Notes: generated by a model not told the origin, from the letters alone. Positions 25,401 through 33,631 are shown, counted from the first letter of the stretch. The stretch is DNA of 64,000 nucleotides from Apoda limacodes (GCA_946406115.1 OX291552.1:5146001-5210000), one strand, 5' to 3'. Translations and numbers: made by a program.

Positions 25401-28400
25401 TTTTTAAGAAAAATAAACTAACTATAACGTAACGACCGTTTCAGGTGATCCGTCTCCGGTAAAGGACCGTATGATGTAGGAAACGATAGAAGTTTCTGGG
25501 CATTCGCTCTTAGGTCCATAACCACTGTGGTAATTTAAATTTAGAGATCAAAGAATCTCTAGATGTTTGACATCGCTAAGTCAAAACAGTTCACTTTACG
25601 TAGATACTTGACGTAGTCGTGAAAAAAATCTGTTGATAATTATTTTCACGGATTCTATTATTAAATTACAAATTGCTGCATATCTACTTCTATGCTATAA
25701 AAGAAAACCGTCCGGCCTTCCTCAGTAAAATAACAGCAAAGCAGCTGCCGTGCGCCATCGTTAGACAACAAACGTGCACCCGCATACAAAGACGTCTTCT
25801 CACGGACCTCAGTTTAGGCGTAGAGCCGTAGTAAAGCAATATATATACGTAGTATATATATATTAAGAACCGTACTGTCAAGGAGAAAGAGAAATGGATT
25901 AGCGACTTACCAATAACTCACAAAACACAGAACGAGAGAAAATAAATATACAAAATTACCAAGGACGGTTTTCTTTTCCGAAGAAGTTGCATTGGACTGT
26001 AATGATGTAGTAATTCCTATATGAGCATGAGCCCCTCGTGCCATATAGGTCCATGTCTCTCTCTGAACAAAACCTTAACATTCTTACCACTGAAATAATT
26101 ACTGATGTCAGTATTCCTTCTGTTGAAGGAAATCCTGAAAATATAAGTTTTCCTGATTGCAAGTCATATATATCGCTCAACAATATAGCATTGATGATGT
26201 TTGATGAATTAGAAGTGTCACAAAATAATAATAAATCACACAGTGACCTGGGCCTGAAAATCAGTGCAGGTCATTTACAGTATCAGCCGAAATCCATCAT
26301 GTGCAGTAAGAAAAAGCAGATGCGCCTACTACAGTTGTGTTAAGTGAATCATCAACCCCATTCAACGAAAATATAATCATGAAAAAACTAATAAAACACA
26401 AAGACCTTCAGATGGATTAGATCTCTTAAAATGTAATAGTAATAATTGAGGAAATTGACGCAGAAGTGGATAAAACAAGGCAATTCAAGGACTCTCAGGC
26501 AGATGAGTTAATTATTGCCCACAGTTTAATATGGACATTTATTTGTGGGCGCATAATAGTGTGTTCTCGACCACTAAAACCTAATGAATAAAACTTTCAA
26601 TTGCCGTGGACGGAAAATAGCGAGTTCTCGACCACTAAAATCTAGCAAATAAATTAAAAAATTGCTGTGTTTGTTAACTAATCAGTTCACGACCATCAAA
26701 TATGAATATATTTGTATGAAACATAATTAATGGTCGACCACTGATCAGTACGCGACGATCTTTTAAACATAATTAAAATGAGTTTAGACTATGAGACATA
26801 CTATGAATTTTGCTGGTCGCAATCTGACGTGTATATTCCACAAATCTAGTTGAAACGATCAACCAATTTGTATTTCACACCATACCATGCAGTAACATAA
26901 AAAAAACAAATCTGATTAGACCAAAACAGCTAGTTCCCAAACGGGCGGTCGCAAGCTGAGGAAAGCATCATTTCAGGGTGTTAGTTTACCGACCATCTAT
27001 TATTTTAATAAAAAAACATATTTTTATTAATAAAGATTAGTTATAAGCAAACTATAAATATATTTTGATTTCACAACCATAATATCTAGATGTTAATATA
27101 ATTAGAAACACGCTTTACTTACGTTTTAAAATATGGCGCCTCACTAATTTTAGTTTACTTTTGGTACAACGTGTATGTAGGCTCCAGATTGTCGGCTCAC
27201 TGTGATGTACCAAGTAATCATTGGTCGACATACGACATCGCGGGGGAAGGGGAACCGATCGATCTTATGTTTTGAAACAAAGGTGATAATTGGCTAGGTT
27301 CATTTAGACTATTTTTTAAATTTTACGTTAAAGCGGTCGCAAACCAGTGGTGGTCGTCGAACTAGCATAATCACCTAAAATTTGACAACTGGGAACTTTG
27401 ATGAAAGTGACCATTGATTTTTAATACAATTATAAGTTCAATATTTCGCTGCTGTTTAACCGATTTTGGCATTTACCTCGTACGCAACAAATTTTCCACC
27501 TTGCGTCTACAGCACCTAAGATCAATTGTCTATGCCTAAGATAACACTGCATTATACGATTCATAGATTAATATATGTATACTGGAAATAGATTGACATC
27601 TTAATGCATAATTCATTCATATCGTACTAAAACCATCTTATTTCTAAAACATGGCACTCATTTTAGGTTCATTTCTAGGTATAGGTACCTACCTCCTCTT
27701 GGGTTTTGATATTTTTGTGTAAATTTTAATTGTTTTATTTTTGTTGCATCATTTCCACAAAGTTCCACAAAGGCTTTTGTGGAAATATAATGCAACAAAA
27801 ATAAAACAATTAAAATTCACACAGAAAACCATACATTGATGATACCTATCTAGGTACTTAAATTAAAATCAAAAGGATTTGTAACTATTTATTAAATACA
27901 CCAGAAATACAACGTAATTTGAGTATATAATTAACTAATTAGTCACTATTAGCACACAAATAACAACTAAAGTCACTTTTGACACAGGAACCAGTCTCAA
28001 ATCGAACGATTACTCAATTATCAATGCAACCAACACCGCCGAGAACGCTTTAACTCAAAATCTGAAGAGCGAAATACGAAATTTAATACGAAAAATGACG
28101 ATAAAATTTTAAAATTAACCGTAGCTGCACACCATTGTTGTTTAATACAGATTATTGTCATTTCTTTTCGGTGTTGCCACTTCAATGAAAAAAAATCTAC
28201 CATTAATAAGGTTATATTTATTGATTTCGCTTGGTTATAACGACAACAGCAGCGCTATAGCTACAAAAAAAAACTACTTTTACCGTATATTAATATAAAT
28301 ATATGTATATATAGTAATAAATCTATCTTGTACAAACCTTGTTAGGTATTTTATCTTCTGTAATAAAGTGTACCTATTATTATTATTATTATTATTTGTC

Positions 28401-31400
28401 ATTAGGTACGTACGACATATAACTGTCTTAATTTAGTTGTTGTACACCAAAAAACGATTATTGCTATATTAAAAAGCTATTTTCAGTAAACATTTTATTT
28501 AGATTTAACATTAAGATAGATATCGTAAACACGTTAATACCCGACCAAATACATAGACAGGTTGTAGATTAAATTGCTAAGGTTGAACGAAACATATAAA
28601 CTTTCTTATTTTGTCGGGTAATAACGTTTCTATGATGATGGAATTACCATCACACATGGATCATATATTACTAAGGATATTACGATATATTTTGTATATA
28701 AATCTTTGAGTGAGCACAGCTATAAATATATTTCAGTTTTGTATGGATATATTTTGGTATATTAATACTTACAAATATTATAGCTCTAAGTGTGATGGAC
28801 TTTGGACACTGGTCTGTGGACACTATGGCGACTGGATTTTGATTTCTTGAACATCAAAAAGCATAGACAAGTGTGCACAGTAACGATAGCGATCATAGGA
28901 ACGTCGTTACCGGACCAATTATTTTCTAGATATTTTTTAGCAGACATTTTTAAAGTTATCATATAAAGTATCTTCTGAACACACGACTCTATCAAATCGT
29001 AGTCTGTTGTATTCGGTCCCTTGGTATATTATTGATAAAAATGTTTGTTGCATTGACAAACATGGATAAGCTTCTGTTCTTATACTATAATAGTTATGAT
29101 GAGTGGATTCTCCTAAACTATTTACAATGTTTTAAACTGGCAATCCTAGACAACTTCCAATTCTTACTGTATACAGCGCCATCTGCTAAATTTTTATAAA
29201 ATTAAATTGTATACTAGTAAATAAATTACTATCTGATTTGGGGGACAGCTGGCAACACTTTCCTTTGATTATTTATTTTGTACGAAGATGACACAGCATG
29301 GTACGATTTTGGTACCTTCTAAACTTTTATCTGGAATGAATAGGTAATGAGTCGTAGATTAAATGTACTAAACAAATGTGGTATCGTTACGTCTTTTCAA
29401 GGTACATGTCAATAATTATTTTTACTACCCTCACTTTAGGCACAAAAGAAACAGTTACCGTTTTCAAAGTATTGTACTTTTTTATTATTTTGGTTTGTTT
29501 AGTAGCAAACGATTTCAAGGTCGTTGGGACACTACTATGCTGGGTGAATACTGTTATTCTAAGCACAAAAGAAAAAGTTAACGTTCCACGAAATTTTGTG
29601 TTAAAATTTTATATGATTTTTTTTTGAGTTTTGCTTTACCTAAACGATACAATTAAACTTGATTAATATAAGAAAATCTGGTTGATTTTATTAGATTTCT
29701 TTAAAATATGTTTTGGCCTTTTAATTTTTCATATAATTTGGCACATTTTTACGAAAGAAAAATGAGACGTAATGAAAAAAAAAAAATGTATGTATGTTTA
29801 ATAAACGATAGATATTAATAAGAAAACATATTTCACTTAACTGTGCAATACTTATCAATGCCTCGCCTTAGCCAGTGGCTGGAAACACACCCACATTATA
29901 ATATGGGTGACAATCTCTTTTCACCAACCACTTTAGTCTTGCGTGACAGGTGGTAAGCCCATCTCCACAACATTGTTCCTGATAGCAGTTTAACTGGAAG
30001 TCGCAAATACAAGCTCTATATTATTAAGCGGTGAAATCAAAGACACGGGAATGGTAACTGTTTTGCATAAAAAAAATACAGAAATAAATGAAATAATACC
30101 TCAAAAGGAAGAGTCGGACTCGCGCACGAAGGGTTCTGTACCATTGTCTATAAAAACGGCAAAAAAATCCAGCTTGTGGTATGGGAGCCCCCCTTAAATG
30201 TTTGTTTTACTTCAATTCAATTTATTTTTAAAGTGAATATATAACTAAATATTCTGTGAATATTTCAAGCGTCTTCCTGTTTATACTTGTTTTCCTACTT
30301 CATTTCAGTAACTTTTAATGGAATTTGTACGAAAATTTCACTTTTCCAAGTACATTTTATAACTTGATCGACTATTACTCGTTAGCCTGTGAAGTATACT
30401 TACCCGTGATAGTTTTTCTTTTAAATTCATTATATGCACTACAACCGTATTTTTTTTTTACATTTCCAAATACTATACTTTCGCTGGTAGACGGCAGGGG
30501 GAAAGTTGACTCTAACAAGAATTAGTACTTTAAAGCTAAATGTTTCGGAAACGGACCCCTAAATCAAAAAATTATCCTTGCATACCGCCATTGATTTTGG
30601 AATTCTCATCCAACGATACCCCACATGGTGGGGTAGGCTAGAAAAAAATTACGTCCCCATTTCACGTGTAGGGAAGGTACCGTAAAAAAAGTTTTTTTCA
30701 AAGATTTTATTCTACCATTGGCGGCTTGATCAATGTGTATATTCCTGCCAACTTGCAGCTTTCTTGTATTAGTAGTTTTTGAACTAAGCCGTGGACAGAC
30801 GGACGGACGGACGGTCATGGCGAAACTATAAGGGTTCCTTGTTGACTACGGAACCCTAGAAAAAGGAAACCTTATAGGACTCTGTTGTCCGTCTGTTTGT
30901 CTATTAAGACCCTTTTTCTCAGAAATGTGTCAAGGTATCAAGTTGAAATTGACATCAAATACTAAGCTGCACGGTCTCTTTAAGTTGAAAAAAAAATCAA
31001 GATTCTAAGTCAATTTAATAAAAAAATATACCCTAAATAATGTCATTTTTTTGTATATTGTGACAAAAATAAATCAAAACCTATGGAGTACTTTCCGTTG
31101 ACCTAGAATCATGAAATTTGGCAAGAAGCAAGATGTTAAGTCACAAATAAAGGAAAAAATCTAAAAACTGATCGTAAACCTACGAGGGTAAGGTGAAAAA
31201 TTCTCGGCCTGTCTTACAAATTACATTCAAATCAGCAAATGTTTATATTTCCTGCCCAGGTGCACATGTTATGAGTTTGTATGACAAGTCCTTACGTAGT
31301 TTGTTTACAGGAATCTTTGCAGTGCTCGCGTGTTTTTCGTTAAAATGCATAAACTTGAATACCATGCGATGATAAAATTCTTCGTTTTTTAAAAGCTTTT

Positions 31401-33610
31401 ATTTAAGGCTAGGGTATAGGCTAGACCGCGAAAACGCCGTTTTTGTGCAAATTTTGTGGCTAAACTATAGCATCTAAAGCATTGAAAAAAATATATGTTA
31501 TAAAACTTGCTTTTGTCTATTGCATTACCTTACTGAATGATTTTCATTTATTGTATTTAATGCAATAAAAAATCTTGAAGTGACCGTTGCTTAAATACTT
31601 GTGCAAATTTTTAAAGCGTGTTTTGCACTTGCTTGTAATGAAAGTTGGTTAAATAATTAGAATAGCTTGTTATCTAGTGCATAGACTCTTAGCGAAAAGT
31701 CAAAAAATGTAACTACAAAACGGTAATAACGTTAAATTCCATCCAAAAAATTTAAAGTTTCAAGGCGTCATTACAGTATAAATTACTTAAAAAGTATATA
31801 ACATATATATCTCATAGTAATATATATGACATTATCTAGTGATTTATAGTACATTTACATAAACAACGTTAGAATTACAGAAATTAGCTTTCTGGCCTAT
31901 ATCGCCCTCTTAACTTGCAATGTTTGTTTGTTTGGGAGGAATCTTGGTACTCAATTTTGAAGCAGATATCTTCAACCGATTGAGCTGAAATTTTGTATAC
32001 ACGTTTAATTTGGATGACAATACACGATAAGCTGTGTGACGTCATTCCAAATCCTATATGGCCATTCAAGAAACCGGATTAGTTTTTTTAGAGCATTTCT
32101 ACAATATGGGTATCAAATGAAAGGGCTTGTTGTGAGCAACTTGAAAAATAATGTGACATCATTCTAAATCCAATGTGGCGGAACATCCAAGATGGCGGAA
32201 TAGTTATTTTTTATGCACTTCTGCAATATGGGTATCAAATGAAAGGGCTTGTTGTGAGCAACTTGAAAAATAATGTGACATCATTCTAAATCCAATGTGG
32301 CGGAACATCCAAGATGGCGGAATAGTTATTTTTTATGCACTTCTGCAATATGGGTATTAAATGAAAGGGCTTGCCGAGAATAATAAGAAAATAACTGAAA
32401 AGTAGAAAATAAATTAAAAGCAAAAAAACCTTTTTTAAAAAATCTTTTATTTAAATGCTCCAAAAATAAGCAAATAAAATTTTCCTTTAAAATGTAAACT
32501 ATCAACTTATAACCTCATTATAAACAATTTATATGATCATAAAAGCTTGTCGCGCGATTTACTTGTGTAAATGTCATCAATGTAGTTGAGATTATCATCA
32601 TTGGGTCTCCATAGCTCCATTGGTCAAGCACTTACACGGAATGTAAGGAGTTGCAGGTTCAAGTTAATCGAGGTTAATCTTCTGACTGTAGCGCTAGCTG
32701 CAATTAGCATTTTATTGAAGTGAAAACTTCTTTAACGGCGTTGTGCACTTTTTTTGTGATGGGTAAAATATTATAAACTAGCGTCAGGCTGATAAAAAAT
32801 TCGTAATGCGGAAACCATAATGCCACGCCATAAAAATCCGCAAGTCGGAAAAAATAATGCCACGCCATAATAGGTTGATAGGTAAAATAAAAAGATTGAT
32901 TTTGAAGCGAAAACTTCTGTAGCGAGGTTACGCACTTCTTTTGTGTTTGTGATGGTTAAAAATGTTAAACTCTATAGGACGAATAAAAAGTAAGTGAAAA
33001 TTGAGTTAGTCAAAATATGAAAGTGCGGATTCATGTTAAAATGTTATATCCAAGTTGTGTGTTTTTTAATATATGGCAAATATGAGTAGTACAGGGAGGT
33101 TGGATATGGGATTTTAATTCTATGACAGATTGAGATGTCAAATATACTACGTCAAAAAAGTAAATAAACAAACATTATTATTTATAATAAATAAATATGT
33201 AAACGAAGTGGGAAGTAAATAGCTAGTATAGGAAAAAATAAATAGTTAATATTCAAGTTTACACCTCTGCCGGCACTCCCGGAGTGCAACCCGTTTTTTT
33301 AATTAAGCTACGTACGGGGAAACTAATTACGATGGGCGACGGGCGTTGTATGAGTACGACAGAGATATCTGCTGATGATTAGCTGATAAATGTTACCATG
33401 TAAGAAGAGCAATGGTGATATTACCTTAAATCTATATTCCCCTGTCGGTGGAGTTGCATAAGGAATTCCTTGAAAACTTGCGTAACTTCTACCTTTCTCT
33501 GATACTCCCCAAGTTCCTTGTAACAGGCCATGACGTATTCTCACTAAAGGATCAGAACCACTAGCGAACACACTATAAAAATATATTAATATCAAATTGA
33601 GAACGAACAT
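4285..33610 (-). CDS. COE gene 1: secreted type-B carboxylesterase, exons 1-6 (3' part outside window)
   Basis: Six exons splice in frame into about 340 residues of an alpha/beta-hydrolase ester hydrolase. The product starts with a hydrophobic signal peptide ([17 protein letters not shown]), so it should be secreted. C83 and C100 (in EDCLY) form the usual first disulfide; C255 and C266 form the second. The nucleophile elbow GSSAG puts the serine at about residue 203, and TTVTDDEAL puts the catalytic Glu at about 334. The oxyanion motif, usually HGGGF or HGGAF, reads YGGYF here (residues 123-127). Introns are 8.96, 5.63, 5.17, 7.00 and 1.54 kb and filled with repeats. Exons 7-10, carrying the catalytic His, should lie left of the window. 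No frame break is seen. COEs hydrolyse esters of xenobiotics, hormones or odorants; the substrate cannot be told. A paralogue lies immediately upstream. Confidence 0.93.
4451..4785. other. Intron 5 of gene 1, left part
   Basis: AT-rich sequence without further features, between exon 6 and the LINE fragment that fills most of this intron. Confidence 0.5.
4786..5885 (-). mobile_element. Minus-strand LINE fragment (family E): RT core to C-terminus
   Basis: Read on the minus strand with several frameshifts. [20 protein letters not shown] is RT motif [12 protein letters not shown] corresponds to the YADDSQIY motif [21 protein letters not shown] through [15 protein letters not shown] is the thumb. 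[14 protein letters not shown] through [19 protein letters not shown] is the C-terminus. The first Y-A-D of motif C is altered (ANDS), and the frame is broken at least three times. The element is 5'-truncated and sits in intron 5 of COE gene 1, in the same orientation as the gene. An endonuclease piece of a similar LINE lies in COE gene 2 at 62150-62800. Confidence 0.85.
5993..6189 (-). CDS. COE gene 1, exon 5
   Basis: The exon is 197 bp. The acceptor is gtttcag|GCGCATTT and the donor TCAAAA|gtatat is weak. It reads [17 protein letters not shown] and so on. It contains the second conserved disulfide pair (LNCPTS and VQCLR). The same exon in gene 2 has identical length and about 70% residue identity by hand count. 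Confidence 0.93.
6190..6950. other. Intron 4 of gene 1, no feature seen
   Basis: AT-rich intronic sequence without recognisable repeats or coding signal. Confidence 0.45.
6955..7170 (+). repeat. 5' LTR-like repeat of the BEL/Pao remnant
   Basis: It shares blocks such as taggtcccctta, ggacatta, catgtaggt, acctaccacaattg and agcaatact with 10215-10410 in the same order and orientation. Ends were not resolved. Confidence 0.55.
10215..10410 (+). repeat. 3' LTR-like repeat of the BEL/Pao remnant
   Basis: Partner of 6955-7170, with small indels and many substitutions, indicating an old insertion. Confidence 0.55.
10441..10992. other. Intron 4 of gene 1, diverged repeats only
   Basis: The tract around 10600-10920 contains cctagaatcatgaaattt twice; the same phrase recurs near 31100. 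It is probably an old dispersed repeat. No coding signal is present. Confidence 0.4.
10993..11500 (+). mobile_element. Short non-autonomous element, copy 1, with duplicated end
   Basis: It starts cgagttgcatttcgggagtg and ends gttttcacttca. Near the start is gaagtgaaaac, the exact inverse of gttttcacttc near the end, so short subterminal inverted repeats are present. The same element recurs at 45424-46081 (same strand) and 32716-33293 (opposite strand). It encodes no protein. In this copy the last 148 bp are present twice in perfect tandem (11213-11360 and 11361-11500). Confidence 0.7.
11213..11500 (+). repeat. 148-bp tandem duplication inside the short element
   Basis: The block ataaaaattataataggcg .. 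gttttcacttca is repeated at an offset of 148 bp, and I see no mismatch over the shared part. It must be recent. Confidence 0.85.
11926..12005 (+). mobile_element. LINE family A, 3' tail only
   Basis: The sequence gtccataggctacc .. cttgtttgccaccctaggtataaaa matches the 3' untranslated end of the family A element at 44110-44190. It is an extremely 5'-truncated copy. Confidence 0.6.
12006..12844. other. Intron 4 of gene 1, minor repeats
   Basis: It contains a catacatacatac microsatellite (12098-12113) and an (AC)n tract near 12712-12721. The remainder is unrecognised intronic sequence. Confidence 0.4.
12845..13110 (+). repeat. Dispersed repeat F, copy 1
   Basis: It starts near gagacgggcccgagcc, contains gcgccatctagc and ggtgatcgcttagcggc, and ends gcgcgagtctgactcgcacgtgacc followed by a T run. 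Homologous copies are at 54330-54548 and 56520-56785, and shorter pieces of its end lie at 30102-30160 (reverse) and 46115-46168. The end motif is very common in Lepidoptera. It encodes no protein. Confidence 0.65.
13187..13372 (-). CDS. COE gene 1, exon 4 (nucleophile elbow)
   Basis: The exon is 186 bp, with acceptor ttttcag|GATTTTT and donor CTAAAG|gtaggt. It encodes [18 protein letters not shown], then [14 protein letters not shown], then [19 protein letters not shown]. The G-x-S-x-G motif GSSAG is the nucleophile elbow, and GN.GLKDQ and FGGNP are hallmark COE motifs. This exon makes the family assignment secure. Confidence 0.95.
13373..14329. other. Intron 3 of gene 1, right of exon 4
   Basis: No coding signal. 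13790-13830 holds a diverged tgcgagtcggattcacgc fragment of repeat F. 13960-14130 resembles widely dispersed lepidopteran repeat sequence (gactggctgactgact; cccctaagggg). Confidence 0.4.
14330..14845 (-). mobile_element. LINE family C, C-terminus and 3' UTR, minus strand
   Basis: On the minus strand 14845-14633 encodes [20 protein letters not shown] .. [17 protein letters not shown], the typical C-terminus of a lepidopteran LINE. Then follows a 3' UTR with tttcttgccgga.. and a simple terminal repeat, the complement of tcaaagtcaaagtcaaaa at 14337-14360. The copy is cut off at its 5' side by a family A tail at 14846. Confidence 0.75.
14846..15044 (+). mobile_element. LINE family A, truncated 3' end with A tail
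   Basis: The sequence from ttgtggaatgagctccctgc to ccttaatggtataaaaaaaa matches 44003-44197 closely, including the C-terminal codons, stop and 3' UTR. It starts exactly where the family C fragment stops and points the opposite way. Confidence 0.8.
15045..15380 (+). other. Unassigned stretch before gypsy remnants
   Basis: The composition becomes GC-richer towards the right (cccgactcgagctgctcgcg). It may be LTR or leader sequence of the Ty3/gypsy remnant that follows, but no matching second LTR was found. Confidence 0.3.
15381..16250 (+). mobile_element. Degenerate Ty3/gypsy-type LTR retrotransposon remnant
   Basis: Fragments read on the plus strand in shifting frames. [20 protein letters not shown] (about 15748-15807) resembles a retroviral-type aspartic protease with its D-S/T-G changed to [24 protein letters not shown] is at about 15850-15930. 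[11 protein letters not shown] near 16190-16225 resembles the FLGLASYYRRFI block at the end of a gypsy RT. No open frame longer than about 60 codons remains, and the RT core and integrase are missing. Confidence 0.55.
16251..16489. other. No feature seen
   Basis: Spacer between the gypsy remnant and the LINE RT. It may include the decayed continuation of either. Confidence 0.3.
16490..18106 (-). mobile_element. Jockey-like LINE (family B), 5'-truncated endonuclease to RT motif A
   Basis: Read leftward. 18106-17716 encodes an APE endonuclease: [74 protein letters not shown]. 17719-17393 and 17517-17215 encode the linker, with [14 protein letters not shown] and [19 protein letters not shown]. 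17030-16770 is decayed RT start. 16741-16493 encodes [19 protein letters not shown] and [21 protein letters not shown] fingers and motif A. Nothing beyond motif A is visible. The frame is broken several times. It is typical of Jockey-clade elements and inactive. Confidence 0.85.
18107..18290 (-). mobile_element. LINE family A RT fragment abutting family B
   Basis: The minus strand encodes [15 protein letters not shown], and then in another frame [20 protein letters not shown] followed by CRSTGD. This equals the RT start of family A (39.8 and 57.7 kb copies) with a small internal deletion. It passes without a gap into the family B endonuclease, giving a mixed reading frame over 18213-17716. 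Confidence 0.75.
18291..18545. other. Intron 3 of gene 1, next to exon 3
   Basis: Unrecognised intronic sequence. Confidence 0.35.
18546..18731 (-). CDS. COE gene 1, exon 3 (oxyanion-hole region)
   Basis: The exon is 186 bp, with acceptor tttcag|GTGATG and donor TTTTGG|gtaact. It encodes [28 protein letters not shown] and [20 protein letters not shown] and NYRLG are standard COE motifs. The usual HGG(G/A)F is YGGYF: the two backbone glycines remain, but His and the third small residue are replaced by Tyr. Confidence 0.95.
18732..19114. other. Intron 2 of gene 1, left end
   Basis: AT-rich intronic sequence, no feature seen. Confidence 0.4.
19115..19640 (-). mobile_element. LINE family C, C-terminal domain and 3' UTR, minus strand
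   Basis: The minus strand encodes [29 protein letters not shown] and [16 protein letters not shown]. After a frame break come [18 protein letters not shown] and a stop near 19376. The 3' UTR has tgagtttcttgccggttctt and ccgaaccggtggta, and ends in ttgaataaaaaagtttgagt (19140-19115). Confidence 0.8.
19736..19811. repeat. 19-bp minisatellite, 4 copies
   Basis: The unit tatcatgggtatcgtaatg is repeated four times with one or two changes in the outer units. Confidence 0.9.
19813..20400 (-). mobile_element. GC-rich 3' end of a minus-strand retroelement with poly(A)
   Basis: The T run at 19813-19827, a poly(A) tail on the minus strand, is followed by a block of about 550 bp far richer in GC than its surroundings (cggggacgtcggcg, gggggcgtcccttcgaccgg). 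It resembles the 3' untranslated region of R1-clade-like LINEs, but I see no diagnostic protein, so the clade is a guess. The right end is approximate. Confidence 0.45.
20545..22560 (-). mobile_element. Decayed LINE (family D), linker to C-terminus, minus strand
   Basis: Read leftward. 22544-22170 is the segment before RT, with [20 protein letters not shown] and [18 protein letters not shown]. About 22150-21640 encodes broken RT with [31 protein letters not shown] and [14 protein letters not shown]. 21629-21321 follows [14 protein letters not shown] sequence and includes [18 protein letters not shown] (motif C, ADDT) and [14 protein letters not shown]. 21191-20979 is thumb ([11 protein letters not shown]). 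21046-20552 is the C-terminal tail ending IPKINNLK. Many frameshifts are present; inactive. It lies in intron 2 of gene 1, same orientation. Confidence 0.85.
22561..23534. other. Intron 2 of gene 1, no feature seen
   Basis: AT-rich, with short spurious frames only. Confidence 0.4.
23535..24359. repeat. 70-bp satellite array, 12 units, dimeric order
   Basis: Units beginning caatcgtagaaatgcaatag start at 23535, 23605, 23675, 23731, 23801, 23871, 23941, 24011, 24081, 24151, 24221 and 24290. Spacing is 70 bp except one 56-bp and one 69-bp step. From 23801 on, two unit types alternate: one with gagcctgaagctgttagccgg and one with aagcctaaaattattagtcgg. The array ends at the splice donor of COE exon 2. 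Confidence 0.93.
24361..24460 (-). CDS. COE gene 1, exon 2
   Basis: The exon is 100 bp, with acceptor tttattttag|GACCCT and donor GGAAG|gtagag. It encodes [29 protein letters not shown] and IDVE plus one base. PW.dVR.at.y...C.Q is the expected block after exon 1 of insect COEs. The Cys is the first half of the conserved disulfide completed in exon 3. Too short to stand out as an open frame; found by splice and motif. Confidence 0.92.
24461..24939. other. Intron 1 of gene 1, left end
   Basis: No recognisable feature. Confidence 0.4.
24940..25300. repeat. 103-bp tandem repeat, about 3.4 copies
   Basis: Blocks containing tctcatcaag, tttatttcagatgacagctgtcaaa and attgatcgtagactag recur; the atgaca motif lies at 24994, 25098 and 25201. 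Units are diverged. Confidence 0.75.
25301..26535. other. Intron 1 of gene 1; no supported gene
   Basis: An open frame of about 100 codons at 26038-26343 (plus) lacks any recognised domain and is probably a decayed transposon piece or chance. Otherwise AT-rich intron. Confidence 0.35.
26536..26765. repeat. 61-bp tandem repeat, about 4 diverged copies
   Basis: The phrase ttctcgaccactaaaa, or a variant of it, recurs at 26564, 26625, 26686 and 26748. Confidence 0.65.
26766..27669. other. Intron 1 of gene 1, no clear feature
   Basis: Isolated echoes of the preceding repeat (ggtcgc.a, cgaccatc) occur, which suggests a larger decayed element, but no unit can be delimited. Confidence 0.35.
27670..27860. 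mobile_element. Fold-back palindromic element
   Basis: Two arms, about 27715-27770 and 27777-27832, are near-perfect inverse complements: aaattttaattgttttattt on the left pairs with aaataaaacaattaaaattc on the right, closing on ccacaaag/ctttgtgg. Weaker pairing (aggtacct/aggtacct) extends the arms outward. Such snap-back elements are usually non-autonomous DNA transposons; no coding sequence is present. Confidence 0.75.
27861..30100. other. Intron 1 of gene 1, mostly unique AT-rich sequence
   Basis: It holds an (att)n microsatellite at 28375-28397. Around 29370-29630 two partly similar stretches (ggcacaaaagaaacagttacc and agcacaaaagaaaaagttaac) suggest a diverged tandem duplication of about 115 bp. 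No coding signal. Confidence 0.4.
30102..30160 (-). repeat. Fragment of repeat F end
   Basis: gagtcggactcgcgcacgaagggttctgtacc is the inverse complement of the end motif of repeat F. Confidence 0.55.
30590..30858 (-). repeat. Dispersed repeat H, minus orientation
   Basis: The sequence ends in ggcgaaactataagggttcc .. gactacggaaccctaga. Plus-orientation copies are at 45262-45418, 48984-49230 and 55754-55900, and another minus copy at 34200-34502. The family is about 250-290 bp with a simple gtccgtccgtctgtc tract near its start; no coding sequence. Confidence 0.75.
30859..32105. other. Intron 1 of gene 1, diverged repeats
   Basis: 30930-31145 carries cctagaatcatgaaatttggcaa, as at 10880. 31920-32095 carries ccgattgagctgaaattttg and resembles, inverted, 63690-63830. 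No gene. Confidence 0.4.
32106..32372. repeat. 122-bp tandem repeat, two full copies plus a start
   Basis: atgggtatcaaatgaaagggcttg starts at 32106, 32228 and (as atgggtatt..) 32350. The first two units look almost identical, so the duplication is young. Confidence 0.88.
32608..32676 (+). repeat. tRNA-like sequence, probable SINE head
   Basis: It contains an A-box-like tagctccattgg, a 5-bp stem cttac/gtaag around a 7-base loop at the anticodon position, and a B-box-like ggttcaagt, in tRNA order and spacing. The T arm and acceptor stem do not pair well and position 33 is C, so I call it a tRNA-derived repeat, not a working tRNA. Confidence 0.5.
32716..33293 (-). mobile_element. Short non-autonomous element, copy 2, minus strand
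   Basis: The inverse of the element at 10993 and 45424. It ends with the hairpin ggcactcccggagtgc and aacccg, and begins tgaagtgaaaacttc. The tgaag.gaaaacttct block with its following about 75 bp is present twice (32716 and 32904), again a duplicated end, but here diverged. Confidence 0.65.
33425..33610 (-). CDS. COE gene 1, exon 1 with start codon and signal peptide
   Basis: The exon is 186 bp; ATG at 33610-33608, donor TTTAAG|gtaata. It encodes [17 protein letters not shown], a hydrophobic signal peptide, then [20 protein letters not shown] and [20 protein letters not shown]. FxGIPYA.PP.GE.RF is the N-terminal hallmark of COEs. I chose this start because it is the only ATG that places a signal peptide directly before the V.I..G.l.G block. 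Confidence 0.94.
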
Positions 33611-33631
33611 AGCGTTCTAGACTTTCAAGGT

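Noticed and set aside
26038..26343. Open frame of 101 codons on the plus strand in COE intron 1
   Set aside because: No domain, no splice partners, no similarity to other parts of the window; too weak for a gene call.
29376..29627. Hydrophobic frame of 83 codons
   Set aside because: AT-rich intron sequence gives Phe/Leu/Ile-rich frames by chance; no start context or homologue seen.
32608..32676. Functional tRNA gene
   Set aside because: Acceptor and T stems do not pair and position 33 is C; treated as a tRNA-derived repeat.
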